From NCBI GenBank assembly GCA_025464095.1, contig JAODMF010000004.1:248001-312000 (forward strand): a stretch of 64,000 nt of DNA, read 5' to 3'. The notes under the pieces are model-generated. The model had not been told where the DNA came from and ran no database searches. It saw only the letters and a list, made by a program, of their open reading frames with translations. Numbering within the stretch: the first letter of the stretch is position 1; every line of letters starts with the position of its first letter. The stretch is from Glaciihabitans sp. (GTDB taxonomy: Bacteria > Actinomycetota > Actinomycetes > Actinomycetales > Microbacteriaceae). The translations under genes were made by a program, and so were the position numbers. Of the stretch, positions 63,403 to 64,000 are shown piece after piece.

Positions 63403-64000
63403 ATGAGCCGTACGCAGCGCACCCTCGTCATTCTTGGAGCAAGTGGAGACCTGACGGCGAGGCTCCTGTTGCCCGGCCTCGGCCAGTTCCTCGCCTCGCG
63501 CACCGGGCTCGACCTGCAGCTGATCGGGGTCGGGGGAGAGGAGATGACGGATGCGGCCTGGCGCAGGCGGGTCACCGCCTCTTTCAAAGCCGGCGGCGTC
63601 GATCCCGCGAACCTGTCCGGCGTGGTGAAACAGAGCAACTACCTGCACGCGGATGCAACGGACCCCGAAGCACTGCAGAAGGTGCTCGACTCGGCCAAGT
63701 ATCCGCCAGCGATCTACTTCGCCCTTCCGCCCGCGGTGACCGAGCTCGTCTGCGCCTCCCTGCAAAAGGTGAAGCTGCCCGCGGGCACGCTGCTGGCGCT
63801 GGAGAAGCCCTTCGGAACGGACCTGAAGAGCGCGGTCAAGCTCAACCGACTGCTGACGACCCTCGTGCCCGAGCGCCAGATCCATCGGATCGACCACTTC
63901 CTGGGCAAGTCGACAGTGCTGAACCTGCTCGGGCTTCGCTTCGCGAATCGCATCTTCGAGGAGAGCTGGAATGCGACCAACATCGAACGGGTCGATATCA
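63403..64000 (+). CDS. zwf: Glucose-6-phosphate dehydrogenase, 5' part
   Basis: The first 199 residues are within the window. NADP-binding GASGDLTARLLLP (13-25), EKPFGTDL and the catalytic RIDHFLGK motif identify it. It opens the oxidative pentose phosphate pathway. GGAG is before the ATG. The variant GDLT in place of the usual GDLA/GDLS is minor. The gene continues beyond the window. Confidence 0.93.
   Translation, partial: MSRTQRTLVILGASGDLTARLLLPGLGQFLASRTGLDLQLIGVGGEEMTDAAWRRRVTASFKAGGVDPANLSGVVKQSNYLHADATDPEALQKVLDSAKYPPAIYFALPPAVTELVCASLQKVKLPAGTLLALEKPFGTDLKSAVKLNRLLTTLVPERQIHRIDHFLGKSTVLNLLGLRFANRIFEESWNATNIERVDI

Overview
The window is a 64 kb piece of a high-GC actinobacterial chromosome. 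The gene order ileS-folC-DUF4233-ndk, then rne, rplU-rpmA-obgE-proB-proA-nadD-rsfS, fits Actinobacteria. The wording of many proteins and the GGTTGAGTAGC...GTATCGAAACC intergenic repeats suggest the family Microbacteriaceae (Leifsonia-like relatives). The family call is an inference, because there is no rRNA gene here. No prophage, insertion sequence, CRISPR array or plasmid gene was seen; the window looks like core chromosome with accessory sugar-use islands.

Layout. 1-6.6 kb: the end of a cation diffusion facilitator, then the T-box controlled ileS with folC, a DUF4233 membrane protein and ndk. 6.7-8.3 kb: a DsbA-like thiol oxidoreductase and its VKOR partner. 8.3-11.2 kb: a structured leader and RNase E/G. 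11.2-15.8 kb: a repeat cluster, a permease/TIGR03943/beta-propeller-like operon, a long inverted repeat and small proteins. 15.9-23.1 kb: the rplU-rpmA-(terminator)-obgE-proB-proA-nadD-rsfS housekeeping run. 23.1-28.9 kb: mixed single genes, tRNA-Ala(GGC), an FtsK-gamma-like winged-helix protein, an HtrA-type protease, oxidoreductases and a second cluster of the long inverted repeat. 28.9-31.7 kb: a SigL-type sigma factor, its anti-sigma factor and a divergent lipoprotein that share matching sigma promoters, then cspA and a SigK-like sigma factor. 31.8-32.7 kb: a tandem repeat array that carries copies of the 3' end of the neighbouring gene. 32.7-43.3 kb: an unusual SDR with a zinc ribbon, nucleoside hydrolase, a Ski2-like helicase, a DUF72 protein, an alditol-oxidase-like enzyme, hydrolases and an MFS exporter.

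43.3-57.2 kb holds two sugar-uptake islands. The first (minus strand) is ROK regulator, binding protein, two permeases, GH4 phosphoglycosidase and BadF-type sugar kinase. The second is LacI regulator, GH13 alpha-glucosidase, binding protein, a strong hairpin and two permeases. Neither carries its own ATPase, so both probably rely on a shared MsiK-type ATPase elsewhere. 57.2-64 kb: a small unknown protein, a GH3 lipoprotein, hydrolase, a small secreted protein with a structured leader, a phosphotransferase, a GH15 glucoamylase/trehalase-like enzyme and the start of glucose-6-phosphate dehydrogenase.

Regulation visible in sequence: many genes have a TANNNT -10 box six or seven bases before the start codon, which implies leaderless mRNAs. 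The clearest new signals are the divergent SigL-type promoter pair (TGAACC-N16-CGT), the tandem array at 31.8-32.7 kb, and the long inverted-repeat family GTTGCAAATTCAGGAGAT found at two loci.
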